A stretch of 64,000 nt of DNA from Rhynochetos jubatus (GCA_027574665.1 CM050653.1:43288118-43352117); one strand, 5' to 3'. Positions 28,101 through 38,759 are shown, counted from the first letter of the stretch. The notes: generated from the sequence alone by a model not told the origin. Program-made: numbers and translations.

Positions 28101-28735
28101 GAGGATGATCTCCAGTTGTGACTGCAGGCAGTCTCCACAGCCCTAGCAGGAGCTGTGTGCCCATGCTGGGGTTTGAATCCACCCCTAGGAAGGTAAAAGG
28201 ATGAAAAACGTATTTTTGTGAGCCTTCCACAGCATTTCTCCTGGTTTGGTTTTAATGTTCCCTCTTTATTTCTTGCAGTTCACATTTCTTTTAAAAAAAT
28301 GAGTATGAACCTTAGTGCAAGTCTCAGATTTAAACACATGAAACTCAGGAAGGCGAATGTGGAGGTTCAATTACATTTGACTGGCCTTCAGCATTGATAA
28401 ATAGCAAAGCCCAAGCTCTTTCTGGAAGTCCACACCTACAGCTTGCATACATTAGCTGACTGCCATCTAAATTTAAGCTACAAGCAAGCATGTTGTGTAA
28501 CAGCAGGCAGCACACCGAGCCCGTGACCATCTCGGACTACTCCGAAAGCAGAAGCGCATTCCCTAGAGACACGGCACACCACAAGCCCTCCAGACCCACC
28601 TCTCATGCTCTGCTCTAGGCTTCCAAGAAATGCTGAACCAAACTCTTCCATTCCAACTCAGCATTTCTCCCCCAAAAGCCCCTAGTCGGGACTTGGAGCC
28701 TCTCTCCCGAACACCTAGAACTACAGGATGAAAAT
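22134..28735. other. Intronic sequence, no gene recognised
   Basis: AT-rich DNA with an A run near 22937-22948 and a T/C run near 27502-27518. The 24.1-24.25 kb segment has the look of an old dispersed repeat that I cannot classify. ORFs on both strands at 23.5-24.0 kb overlap one another and show no domain. No exon or RNA gene was recognised. Confidence 0.5.
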
Positions 28736-28740
28736 CATGG

Positions 28741-29095
28741 TCAAAACTTTTGCTCCCCCGGCGTAACTGAACTCCTTATACTGGTGAAGCTTGTTTGTGC
28801 AGCCAGCTGGATTCCTCGGGGGCTTTCCCGAGAAACCAGAACCCGCGGGTCTAAACCAAGGATGCATCGCCTCGTTCCGCTCCGGCACGGAGGCACAGCC
28901 ATACAGACACTTCCAGTGCATCTCCAGCGCTCCCCCTCCTTCCAAACCCGGGTTCCGGCCCAAAGCACACACGCACCCTGCCGCCCATGCATTTTCCCCT
29001 ATGGAGACTATGAAGGCATGAACACACGCGCGGCAGACGTCGGGCACGTCGCTCAGTGCACGACTTCAGGGTGCTCCGATACTGCAATGGGGAGC
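28741..29095. promoter_or_regulatory. CpG-rich cluster inside the RARB intron
   Basis: By eye there are about 25 CpG dinucleotides in roughly 360 bases, including CCCGCGGG and ACGCGCGG. The surrounding kilobases are CpG-poor and AT-rich. Overlapping ORFs on both strands are a consequence of the base composition and show no domain. It may be a small CpG island acting as an enhancer or alternative promoter for a shorter RARB transcript, or simply a GC-rich patch. No TATA box or exon can be assigned. Confidence 0.4.
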
Positions 29096-29110
29096 CCCAG
29101 ATGAGGCCCG

Positions 29111-29120
29111 CTATATTTAG
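29111..29120 (+). promoter_or_regulatory. MEF2-type site next to the CpG cluster
   Basis: CTATATTTAG matches the MEF2 consensus CTA(A/T)4TAG exactly. It lies about 15 bases after the CpG-rich cluster. A ten-base match is weak evidence alone; the location beside the cluster makes it worth noting. Confidence 0.35.
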
Positions 29121-32100
29121 GGTATGGCTGCTTTCTAAAAATGCATTATCTAGACAAAACAGTTGAGTATCTTAGGGATGCAGGTTCTGGTTTTCCGAAT
29201 ATTTCTGATATTTACTCTGACATTTCCTCTGTGCGCGCGTGGTGTTTTGAAAGGAAAGGAGTTTTCTGTTGCTTAAGGCCAGTCCTTCCTGTTTGTTAGT
29301 TTATCCCAAACGTTAGCCTGCACGTGAATAAAACTGTTGCTTTAAGTCTGATTTCAAACATGTGGCAAAGGAGAATCTAACAATTTTATGAGATATAGTT
29401 ACTTTTGTAGAGGGTGAGTTTGCCCTGGGGAATTTTCTCTGACTAGATTTATCACAAGTTTTTTGAACCAGATAATTTTGTTTGATAGCACATCTGGCAG
29501 CATCATAAAATCTTGACGTCCCAAGCTATTACACAGGAATTACTTTTGTAAATCATTTATGAATATTACTGATGTAGGCCTATTCTGGGCAGCAAGAAAG
29601 GAAACGGAGCACTGAAGGACAAAGGAAGGGAAAAAGGATTCCCTGCCCTATCGGGGCTCATCAGATAGGGTGGGCATTTATCATTGAAATGGGAAACATG
29701 CTGTCATTGATACAGCTGAAAAGTCCACATAACACAACTTGTTCCCCATATTGCCTAAACAGGCAACAAGAGGAAGAAATTCTAGCTGAAGAAAACCATA
29801 AATCGATCCCTCCTGATGAAAATTTGCCCTATCCAACTCTTAAATAAAGCTTCCCAGTTAAGTGCCACATATTGCTAAAAGCCTAGTAAACACAAACCAA
29901 CAACCTAAGAAGACTAAAGGAGGGAAGTCGCACCAAGGCCAACACTGCTGGGGGGGCGGTATTCACAAAAAGGCCCATGGTGACATGCCTTTTGAACACT
30001 GCAACATGACTGAATGGAACCTCCCCGTGTAATTAAAATAACACGATCGGGTTTTCTTAAAACTGTAGCTGCTAAACATATGTCTTCAGACGGAAACCTG
30101 GCAAAAGGAAAGCTTATGTTCACTTTTAATACCACGAAGTATCACATGATTAACAATTTCGGAAAATTGCATCTATCGATTTGGATTGGAAACACATCAG
30201 ACACTGAGAAATCGCACAGTACCGTTACCCTGCCAAACCCAAAGTCTGACATGACCTGCCTTTTGAATGGTACACTGTGCGTTTCATTTGCAATGGATGA
30301 ATCGACACCAAACACACTGTCACCAGGCAGAGGGGCGATGGAGGAGTCACCCAGTAGGACCCAGTAGCAAGGGGGAGCTGGAACCAGCCCTTCGCTCTTC
30401 ATTCCTGACGTCCCCAACACTGGGAGCTACTGGGTGTTATTTTTGTTGGGGCACAGCAAAGGAAAAGGTCATTCACAATACTCCGCAGAAACATACTTCC
30501 AACCTTAGGTAAGAAGGCATTTTGTTGGGGAATGTCCTTGCTTCGGGGCACGTAAGGAGGGAAGGAGCAATTCTCTGACAGCTCCTACTAGACTTCCAAA
30601 TGCCAAGCTCCTTCAGACCTGAGCACAGCTATGCAGGACGCACAGAGCCATTACGGACCACGTGCCAAAATTACGCCACGCACTCCCCCTTGCCAGAGTA
30701 GACGATTTCTAAACTTGGCTTGCTCCCAGGAAACAAATTCCTGTCTATACACACCCAGAACTGATTTACTGCAGATGAGCACACTGCCCGCTAAAATCCG
30801 AAACGGACTGCATCCGCAGGGTTCCGAGGATTCACCTCGGCAGGGCATAGCTATGGCAAGAGCCACCAGCTGCACTGGGTCAAGAGGCAGTCCCGCTTCT
30901 TTAGAAAGGGGCGCTAGCGAAAAGAGAAGCTCTAACGAACCTGAAAAATAAGTTTAAATTTTTGCCAGTTTCAGATTAACTAGAATCACAAAAACGGCAA
31001 TGTGACATGGTTTTATTAATCAAAGTATGGAGGCTTTCAAGCTGCACAGAGCCCAACCAGGCAAAACCCCACGCCACAACCCAAAGGAAGAATTGAAAAG
31101 AAATGGTGGTTTCTAAGGTCATGGAGGGTATCTGCGGGGTATCACACAGACACTGCTCCCCAGACTCGCCAGCATGAGGCAACACCGGCTGTAGCTAAGA
31201 AATCTGATTTTCATATTCTGTTTATGCCTCTCTCTGCACGCAAACACATGTTCTGTCTTTTCAGCAAAGATGTGCAACACATGCACCAAACAGGTACAGA
31301 AATCTCAAATGTCTTCTGTTAATTGCCCATACGTGTAAACGACTATGTAGCAAGCCTTCCCAGGGAGACAGGACTAGGAAAAAAGGGAGACAGCCACACT
31401 AAAATTAGAAGGCAAGAAAAAGCTCAGCAACATAATCAAGCAAAGTTGACTCACATATTTTTTTTCCTAATTCAATACAACTATTATAATATTTTTTTAG
31501 ACAATTCCAGAGTGCCACAGAGCGCTGAAGTTTTTTTTTTTTTTAGTCCATTACAGACAGCACTTCCCTCAGTAACAGCGCTAAGGGAAGAAAATCCATC
31601 ATGTATTAACCATACTCCAAGCTCCACCAGAAATATTCCCCATTTTGTGAAGTAAAGGGAGATGTGGGAGTCCTTGACCTTCTAGGTAATTAAGGGAAAC
31701 AGAGACATTCTTGTTTTTATTAGAGAGACACTAAACTATTTGAAAATAATTTGAATAGCTGGAGAATTAGTGTATTTGCCTGTTCATGAGTAGTGCAGAT
31801 AGTTTAGAGTTCTCTTGGGGGCAACACATCGTAATGAATATCTGCTATTCATATTTAATGCAATCTGCCAAAGAGTGCTTTTGGGAGGACTTTCTGTGTC
31901 AATATAATGATTAACAACAGAACTGGAAAAGTAAATGAATTCCTGCAACGGGTGGGGCTGGCAAAAATATCTTGCAGTACTACACCAGTAACACTGGATT
32001 TGACTGTACTCTTTTAATGATACCAGTGGAAAATCCATTTCCCGGGGAAAAAAAAAAAAACCCAAAACAACAAACCAACAACAAGCAATCTTTAAGTTGG

Positions 32101-32478
32101 AGTTAAAGTGGTAAATAACCAGCAGTAATGGAAGGAAAAATTTCAGCAGAAAACAGCGCTTAAAACAACATTCTGCCTGGCCTGAGATGCAATACTGACT
32201 ATTAAATATAATAATTAGTATTTACATAGCACTACTCCAAAGTAAAGCCTTAGTTAGTTCCTTGCCTACATCTTCCAGTTCTTCAGATGATCTTACTTTC
32301 CACACATTTCCTCATACCTAAAAGACTTACATAGAAGTCCTTTATTCTTCACAATGCACTTTTAAAACACCCCAGACAGGAAAGCATGGAAAAGCTTGGC
32401 TAAAATACAACGAATGACCTTAGTAAGGATTTTTCTCCTTGACATCCCAACAGCCCTCTAAATAACACATTCAGATGT
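29121..32478. other. Intronic sequence, no gene recognised
   Basis: AT-rich DNA with T runs near 31529-31544 and an A run near 32047-32060. ORFs of up to 117 codons at 30.0-30.9 kb lack known motifs. The segment near 32.2-32.4 kb may be an old SINE remnant, but too little remains to name it. Confidence 0.5.
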
Positions 32479-32480
32479 AT

Positions 32481-32514
32481 TTTTTTTCCTTTTTTTTTTT
32501 TTTTTTTTTTTTTT
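32481..32514 (+). repeat. Poly(T) tract
   Basis: A T run broken by CC near its start, with 25 consecutive T at 32490-32514. On the RARB sense strand this is poly(A), so it could mark the tail of a lost retroposed copy. No recognisable insert body adjoins it. Confidence 0.8.
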
Positions 32515-32519
32515 AACTA

Positions 32520-33250
32520 TCTGGATGAAGCAATCTTACAAAGTTTTTAATAAATTTCAGGACATTCTTGTATCAGGCTCACAGCTCTCCCCCACCCCCT
32601 TACCAAGCTACTCCTACTCCTTCACCCTTGCAACAAATGAAGGCAATATTGAGGATCCAAAGGCTCACGTCAGCACCCAAAGGACCAAAACGTGGCAGGG
32701 GGCTAGAATATGGGGTTCTCCCAATGAATGCCAAGAGCTACATGCATCACTCCATTCAAGCAGGATGCCTGAAGTAGGATGCTCAGTCCAAGCAGAAAGC
32801 AAACAATCACCAACTAAAGTGTTTTATTATTTGGTGGCTCCCATAGTGGCTACCGTCTAGACCCTATTTTAATTTGCTCCAGGATACACTCAGGGATTGC
32901 CTTCATCACAGCATTAGCTCAGGTTAAGTTTTTCCCTCCCCATGCCACGGTCTCCCGTTCACACTACCCAGCTTTGTTACACAGTGGTCTTTACCCATGT
33001 TAAACTAAATCTTTAAAACTCAATCCGGTGAAGTAACGTCAGAGTAACCAGTCTTCCAAAGATGCTCTACCAATGAGCAGCACGTTGGTCTGGGAGCGGC
33101 TGGCGTATGATACAAAAGGTACAGGAACACCTCCAGTTTGGCATTCCCCTACCATTTCTGAATGAGCTAAGCAGTAGTCTCCTGAAACAATCTTTGCTAT
33201 TTATTTTTTTTTTTTAAATATAGAAGCATTTCCTCATTATTAATACAGTC
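32520..33250. other. Intronic sequence, no gene recognised
   Basis: AT-rich with a C-rich patch near 32588-32640 and a T run near 33205-33216. No repeat, RNA gene or exon was recognised. Confidence 0.5.
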
Positions 33251-33256
33251 AGGGAA

Positions 33257-33327
33257 GCCTACATGCCATCTGATCTCGGGAGCGAAGACGCCTGCTCTGT
33301 GCTGTATTGGGTAATACAGTGGTAGGT
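33257..33327 (+). pseudogene. 5S rRNA-like pseudogene with internal deletions
   Basis: The segment starts with GCCTACATGCCAT, like the 5S rRNA 5' end. It jumps to CTGATCTCGGGAGCGAAG, close to the conserved 5S internal region. It then ends with 'gggtaatacagtggtaggt', resembling the 5S 3' part 'gggaataccgggtgctgtaggct'. Total length is about 71 bases against about 120 for intact 5S, so two inner segments are missing. It could be a retroposed 5S copy or the head of an old 5S-derived SINE. It is not expected to be functional. Confidence 0.5.
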
Positions 33328-33329
33328 AA

Positions 33330-36020
33330 ATCAATCGGACTTATAAAAGTAATGATTTTCCTGGCCGTGGTCTTGGTCGGTGCTAATGCATAGTTCATGT
33401 ATGCATAAAAGTGATATTTTTTCATCTTCTGACCTCTTCAGCACTGTGACCAGCCCTCTAATTATTAAGTATTTTGCACTATGTATCTCACTATAAAAAC
33501 AGAACCCAAGTCACAGGTCACGGAGGCAACACCGTTATTAACATCAATGAAACTAAATCACTCCATCCTGAACGCTTATTGTAAGCCCCTTGCGCTCACA
33601 AAATGCATGCATCTAAAAATACTGTTGTCTGTTTAATGGGACTGGAGGTACCTACCCCAGCTCTAGATTAAGATAATGCAACTCGACATAAGGTTATCTG
33701 CCATCATGGAGAGTCTAAAACCAAGAAAGAACAAAATAAACCAGCACAATAATATGAAAACGTAAATAATTGTAACTTTGAATGAAAGCTGTTGGACTGC
33801 ATTGTTTTTAAAAGATTAAAGAGATCTTTATAGCATTCCTATTATGTAAAATAATTTCTATTGGATTTTGCATGAATGGAAGGAACCTAGAAGATAAACA
33901 GTGCAATAGCTTCGGGCATATATAGAGCAGTGGCTTGGCCAAATTTGAATTTCTTCAGGTCTTTGCAAGTGAGATCTGTATTCTCCCATCATCCAGGGTA
34001 AGGTCTGATTTTAACAGAGGTCAGCAATCATACTCGCCTCGGACCACGGGGGGCTTTATTGTAAAAAACAAACAAATAAAACCCCAACACCAGATCCACA
34101 ATGGAAAACAAAAACCTGAAAGATAACCCAAAGCTCAACCTGCTTGCTTCCAAGAAGTCATCTCCATAGCTCCAGTGATATTAACCTCAAGCTCCAGAAC
34201 CCAAAGCCTACAGGTTTTCACACAAGACAGACGGTCACCACCAAAGGTAAGAAAACAGAGTCGTACAAACCAGAAGTCATCCTGCACGGGGCTGTGACTG
34301 GAAAGAAATTCTCATTCAAGTCACACCCCTCCCGATCTTGCCAATTTTACCTGGTATTTTCAAACACTATTGCCTTGAGCTGTGCACAGCAGCTGCCAGG
34401 CTTTCCTGCTCAGTCAAGGCGAGCCAGTGCTGCCAAGCACCTGGACAAAAATAATACCCTGAAAATTCTGGGACCAGGGCATAAAGACACAAACCCAAAG
34501 ATTCAGTAGCTACCACTTATTTGCATATCCACAAAAATTCATACTTAGCACTGCTTTTTTTTTTTTTCCAGAAACTGAACACTGACTGGTTTATTAATTA
34601 ATACAAATGCATCTGCAGCACAGTCTTAATTCCACAGAAACAACACATGGAAAAGAAAAATGCTGCATATCTCATCATATACATTTAGTACTTCCCAATG
34701 TAACCCTCAGAAAAAGTTCCCATTAACTAGTAACACCATCTTCAACCGTTGAGCTTTTTTGCAGTATCAGGGGATAAATTCAGGATGGTATCCTGATAAT
34801 TAGCCAGGATAATTTCTGACAGGATTGGAAAGTCAAACAGTTACTTCTAGACCTTCTGGCTGAAAGTGTTCTGTTTTTCACCTTCAATAAAGATAAACAC
34901 CCTGCAATAAACCAGGGCAGATAAAAGCCTGACACGATTATACCTCTTCCCATGTGTGACTGGATAAAAACTGTTCACATAACTGGAAAAGAAAAGGCTT
35001 TACTTCAAGACTGTCCGGTCTTCAAATATGCATATATGACACATGAAGCTAGAATTATCATCAGGCAGCACAAACCCAACAACTTTACTCTTCAGAAATT
35101 TTGTCTTCACTGTGGTTTCTCATTCATGCTTAGAGCTCTAACATTGCATGCTATCTGTTGAAAGCAGTATTAGGGACACTGCTGTAACAAGCCTCTTTTT
35201 CCTTCACAGAAAGTGCAGTTGTTCTGCAAATGTGCTGCTCAGACAAGGCCTTTTCATATTGAACAATCAGAGTAATGCATTTCGACAAGCACCTTCAGAA
35301 CAAACTGACTGCAGAGCTGTATATGTTCTGGGTTTCCCCACATGGGTGATAAATACGTCAGTCACCCACTGCAAAGGCCTCCAGAGATTATGTCTGTGTG
35401 ATGCTGCTTAAAGAGTTTATACCTGGTACAGCTCTGTTTGGAGCCACTTAACTTATATAAAAGTAAGACCAAGCAGAAAATGTGTTCTTGTCAAAGTGAT
35501 AAAACCAAACTTTCCCAGCTAATATGCTCCACAGTGGTGAAAACCAGTGTGCGCTGCAGTGGAACCCAACCACAGACTCGAGGGCTAATTCTGCAGCCAC
35601 AGGACACAATAGCTGTTCAATGGGCTGCTCAGGAAGAAAGCGGATACTGACGGGCGAGAGTATTAATTACGGCACAACTTAAGGGAATTCTGTACTGAAG
35701 AATCATCGCTGCTCATGAGTACACAACGGCCAATTTTTCTTTAAACACAACATCGGATCCTGCAGCCAACACAGCAATGCAGGATATGCCAAAATCCGCC
35801 GCAGGTTTTATCACCCCAGGTTTCCGCAGCTTTGGTAGGTCATATAGTAGCATGTTTATGCAAGATGAAGTGAAAAGGGTATTTCAAAACAAATGTATGC
35901 CCTTTGCCCAAGCAAACTGCATCACGGACGAGCAACTGCAATCACTCTTAAAATAATTTCAGAACGAACACCAGTCTTTGTTAGAGGAAAACGTGTCAAT
36001 ACAAGCTATTAGTACCGAGC
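33330..36020. other. Intronic sequence next to the RARB beta-1 exon
   Basis: AT-rich, with a T run near 34555-34568. Plus-strand ORFs at 33.9-34.5 and 34.95-35.65 kb show no domain and run antisense to the gene. No other exon of RARB was identified between here and the donor at 36021-36026. Confidence 0.5.
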
Positions 36021-36026
36021 ACTTAC
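36021..36026 (-). other. RARB: 5' splice site (donor) of the RARB beta-1 exon
   Basis: On the minus strand the sequence reads GCAA|GTAAGTGC, a near-perfect vertebrate donor. It falls where the known beta-1 A domain joins the exon shared by all isoforms, and leaves one base of the Thr codon. Reading through it gives a Lys-Cys extension and then a stop, which supports a real exon end here. Confidence 0.92.
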
Positions 36027-36204
36027 TTGCAGGTGACGGGGTGCTGCATCCACTAGTTGGTGGGTGACTCTGGAGTCCATGGAGGGATGGTAGCGACAGC
36101 CCACCGATGACTGGAGGAAAAAGCAATGGATATGGCGCTGCTGGATAGTGAGTCATATGTCCATTCACAGCTGGTACTGGACATGTGCGGCTGCTGGTTG
36201 TCAT
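36027..36204 (-). CDS. RARB: Retinoic acid receptor beta, isoform beta-1 N-terminal coding exon (partial CDS)
   Basis: RARB is a ligand-activated nuclear receptor that binds retinoic acid response elements as a heterodimer with RXR. This exon gives only the isoform-specific A domain (ligand-independent activation region); no zinc finger or ligand-binding part is here. The 59 residues begin MTTSSRTCPVPAVNG and end GCSTPSPA. They include the Pro/Tyr/Leu-rich stretch YPLLFPPVIGGLSLP (residues 25-39), which I recognise from the human beta-1 N-terminus with a few substitutions. The start is secure: the ATG has A at -3, and an in-frame TGA lies 9 bases before it. The exon ends in phase 1 (one extra base, A) at a GTAAGT donor. 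The next exon would supply the rest of a Thr codon and the Glu-Thr-Gln-Ser region common to all isoforms. The reading frame is intact, with no frameshift or stop. The family and isoform match rests on my memory of the protein, not on a search. Confidence 0.93.
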
Positions 36205-36213
36205 GTTAACACC

Positions 36214-36240
36214 TCACAGGGTATGAATATTATGTTGCAT
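36214..36240 (-). other. Proximal upstream ORF in the RARB beta-1 leader (8 codons)
   Basis: An ATG followed by seven codons and TGA (peptide MQHNIHTL) lies in the same frame as the receptor. It stops 9 bases before the receptor ATG, and its TGA is the in-frame stop that fixes the receptor start. Such a short gap leaves little room for reinitiation, so it could dampen translation. Upstream ORFs are known to control RARB-2 mRNA translation in mammals. Whether this one is used is not known. Confidence 0.5.
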
Positions 36241-36345
36241 CACTCCAGGCCAGCAAATAGATCCCTCAACTTGTGAACGAAGAGGGCTGTCAAGCCTGCA
36301 GGTATGGCTTGAGCTGGATTGAGTGATGATGAAAAGGTTAATTCA

Positions 36346-36517
36346 CTAAATCAGGTCCGTCCTATATTTCATTGCTGCTTCCTACTGTTCTCTTTTCCAG
36401 GACATTCTTGCTTTGCAGACCACCAACAGAAATTCTTCTTACTCTGGGCTTTCGGGCACAGTTCAGTCACTTATGTAAATGTTTTTCTGGGAGGACAGTT
36501 GCTCTCTACAGATGCAT
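36346..36517 (-). other. Three further short upstream ORFs in the RARB beta-1 leader
   Basis: Minus-strand ATG-to-stop units lie at 36506-36517 (3 codons plus stop), 36382-36405 (7 codons plus stop) and 36346-36372 (8 codons plus stop). All end well before the receptor ATG. Together with the proximal one they give four upstream ATGs in about 324 bases. They only matter if the whole leader is present in the mature mRNA. Confidence 0.45.
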
Positions 36518-36528
36518 GCTGATACAGT

Positions 36529-36547
36529 CTGTGGGAAAAAGAAAGTG
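36529..36547 (-). other. RARB: Candidate 3' splice site (acceptor) upstream of the RARB beta-1 leader
   Basis: On the minus strand a pyrimidine-rich run (CACTTTCTTTTTCCCACAG) ends in AG at 36530-36529 and is followed by ACTG. Further upstream the sequence is AT-rich, with possible branch adenines. It is the best acceptor I see on this strand between the start codon and about 36.6 kb. It implies that some RARB transcripts carry one or more non-coding exons to the right, none of which I can place. Confidence 0.6.
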
Positions 36548-38690
36548 ATATATTGATTATAATATTCATACTTTTAATGCACACATATAGACAACTCCTT
36601 TACTACTTTTGTTAAGCGATTACTTATTTATCAATGTCCTACAAGATCAGCTCGACAGCTGGGTAAAACTCTTGTTCTACTGAAGCTAACAGCAAATCAC
36701 CCATTTACTTGATTTCCCTGCCCAATGTGCTGCATCGAGAGCAATTTCTGGTCAGACTCAATCTTGTTTTGAAAACTGCCAGTTTTAAAACAGATGCATC
36801 AATAATTACTTGAAATATTGATATCTGGGGAGAAAAAAAAAAATCCGCTTCCAAAACCATTTCCGTGCACGTGAAAGCTTTTGGTTTCCCCACGGCAGCT
36901 ACGGACTGCCACCGAGGAGGCTCTCTGCTCCGCTTCAGTGCCATGGCTCAGGCAGGACACTGGGGAACCGTGTCTGAGGGTGATTTTCTGTTGGGCTGTT
37001 CAAATACTAATTGGTTTACCAATGAGTGTTCTTACAAAGTATAGTATATCTTATCATCACTTAAGACATCTCACTCATCATTCTCTTCTTGTTTTTCTTT
37101 TTTTTCAGAGGCAGAACTACCCCTCTCCCCAAATAAACAAGCACCCATTATTTCATAAGCTGGCTGGCTGACATGATGGTGACACACTGCTCCTGTGTTC
37201 TGCTGGGAGCTCGCTTGCTCTTATGACCACCACCAGAGTCATGCAGAGCTACACGCGCCTTCCTCAGTGTTTCACCCAAACGGCTGGCCCCCGCTGAGGG
37301 CTCCTCATTTCCACAGTCTCCGTACCAAAAGCCTCAGGCTGAGAACTGGGCGCTTCTTGCTCAGCAGTGAAATTTGCACCGCCGTCACTGTTTAAGCCTA
37401 CGTACAGCAAATGGCTGGTCTTTTTGGAAATGGCCTGTCTGTGCAACACTTGTAGGTGCTACTGGTGTCTTGTGAGCTACGGAGAAGGCTACAACCACTC
37501 TGTATCGCGAGCACTGTTCCTGCAAGTAGTTGTGCAGCGCACCAGGCAAAAGCTGGCGAGCGCTGGAGTGCCGAGCATCACCCTCCACGAGGAGCATCAC
37601 TCCTCCGACACACGCTGTTGTGGGAAGACAGTAGAAGCCATAGAGCAAACTCAACCACCCAAAAGCAAGGCAGGCCAGGGCTGCCGAACTGCTTTGCTAC
37701 CCTGAGACAACGTGGAACGCCCTTGCATCTGCCACAGGTAGCGATCAGTAACAACATCCACTGCCTGTAGAGCATTTTTATTTCTATTTCTTTGAAATTA
37801 TAGCCTGAAACCCAAGGCAAGAAGATTATTGTGTGGGAAAATAAAGGCAGAGGTGAAACGACTCATCAAGGTCACAATGCAAAAAAATCAACACCAGAGG
37901 ACGGAAACTGCAACAACGCAACATTGACTATCACTACTGCTACTCGGTCTGCTAGTTGTCAGTAAGAATTCAAATGAGCAAGGGAAAAAAAGGAGAAAAA
38001 TCAACCCCAGAACATGTACGTTTGCCTGTCAGAGAGCAGCGGATTCTGCTCTGTGTGGAATACCAGCAAAGGTTACCAGCTGTGCGTGTTTTCAGACAGC
38101 AATTTCTGCTGAGTGCAGCCTGCTTGGGGATAACAGAAACGTAGCTTGTAAGTATTTGATAACTGTGTAAATTATGCACAGAATACCTTTAATGCTAACG
38201 GAGACAGTCGTATGCAGAGATGAGACTGCAACAAGGGGTGTAGCGAGCTAATGCACAGCTGTTGGCCACACTGAGCTCAAGAGCCACGCGCTTGGAGACG
38301 GGTGAAACCAGGGAGACCTTCTGAGGAAGCATCAACAGCCACAATATATCGACTCATTAACAACACCAAATGAGATCAACCATTGCAGGTGACTCTTTTA
38401 AGTAGCTGAAGCTTTACAAATCTTAAGAGACAGGGAAAACCAAGTATCAAAGGAATACACAAAGAACTAATGTTTTCTAAAGTAATTCCATGAGAGACGG
38501 CAAAAATATCATGCTTCAAAATGTTTGTAAAAAAACAAAGAGGAGAGGATGTTGATGAAAACCAGCCCCAAAAATCTATGCATTAAATTAATCCAGAAGA
38601 ATGTCACCTATTTTTAAATGATGTAGGGCTTTGGAAATAAAATTTACCTTATAAAACTATGTAATACCTTCAATTGTATTTCTCTTAGCC
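36548..38690. other. Sequence just upstream of the RARB beta-1 exon, no gene recognised
   Basis: If a beta-1 promoter lies close to the exon it should be here or in the leader. No clear TATA box with initiator, CpG island or classical RARE was recognised. There is an A run near 36832-36842 and a GC-richer patch at about 37.2-37.7 kb with overlapping chance ORFs. Confidence 0.45.
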
Positions 38691-38704
38691 AGAAAAATAC
38701 AGAG

Positions 38705-38757
38705 TTGAGCTGTAAATTATAAATTTACTGAGCTGTAAATTTATAAATTATAAAAAT
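38705..38757 (+). repeat. Imperfect tandem duplication, unit about 24 bases, AT-rich
   Basis: GAGCTGTAAATTATAAATTT is followed at once by a second copy, GAGCTGTAAATTTATAAATT, separated only by ACT. It is a short local duplication with no evident role. Confidence 0.75.
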
Positions 38758-38759
38758 TG

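Larger units (their letters stand above)
1..36020 (-). other. RARB: RARB intron following the beta-1 exon (5' portion)
   Basis: Everything to the left of the donor lies within the intron by gene direction. No sequence matching the shared Glu-Thr-Gln-Ser/zinc-finger exons, nor the beta-2 first coding exon (MFDCMDVL type), was recognised. The classical beta-2 DR5 retinoic acid response element was also not seen. In mammals these lie tens of kilobases downstream, so their absence fits. The intron contains repeat fossils and candidate regulatory sites listed separately; the remainder is unannotated AT-rich DNA. Confidence 0.8.
36205..36528 (-). other. RARB: Inferred 5' untranslated part of the RARB beta-1 exon
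   Basis: This is the leader preceding the RARB beta-1 ATG. Its upstream limit is set by a strong 3' splice site (AG at 36529-36530), so the whole exon would be about 502 bases, of which 324 are untranslated. It is moderately AT-rich and holds four upstream ATGs, each followed by a stop before the main ATG. An alternative is that transcription starts inside this stretch from the P1 promoter known for beta-1/beta-3 transcripts in mammals. In that case the acceptor is a decoy or serves only longer transcripts. The sequence alone cannot separate these. Confidence 0.55.

Noticed and set aside
28165..28200. tRNA gene suggested by a 'ggtttgaatcc' B-box-like string
   Set aside because: No A box at the right distance and no cloverleaf stems can be drawn. 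A similar string occurs in decayed SINEs.
28784..29104. Overlapping ORFs on both strands as coding exons
   Set aside because: Open frames on both strands are expected in a CpG-rich, stop-poor patch. None resembles RARB or another protein.
1..36020. RARB beta-2 first exon, its DR5 response element, or the zinc-finger exon
   Set aside because: I looked on the minus strand for the start of the beta-2 N-terminus, the GGTTCA-type DR5 and the Glu-Thr-Gln-Ser/Cys-rich region, and saw none. They are probably outside the window.
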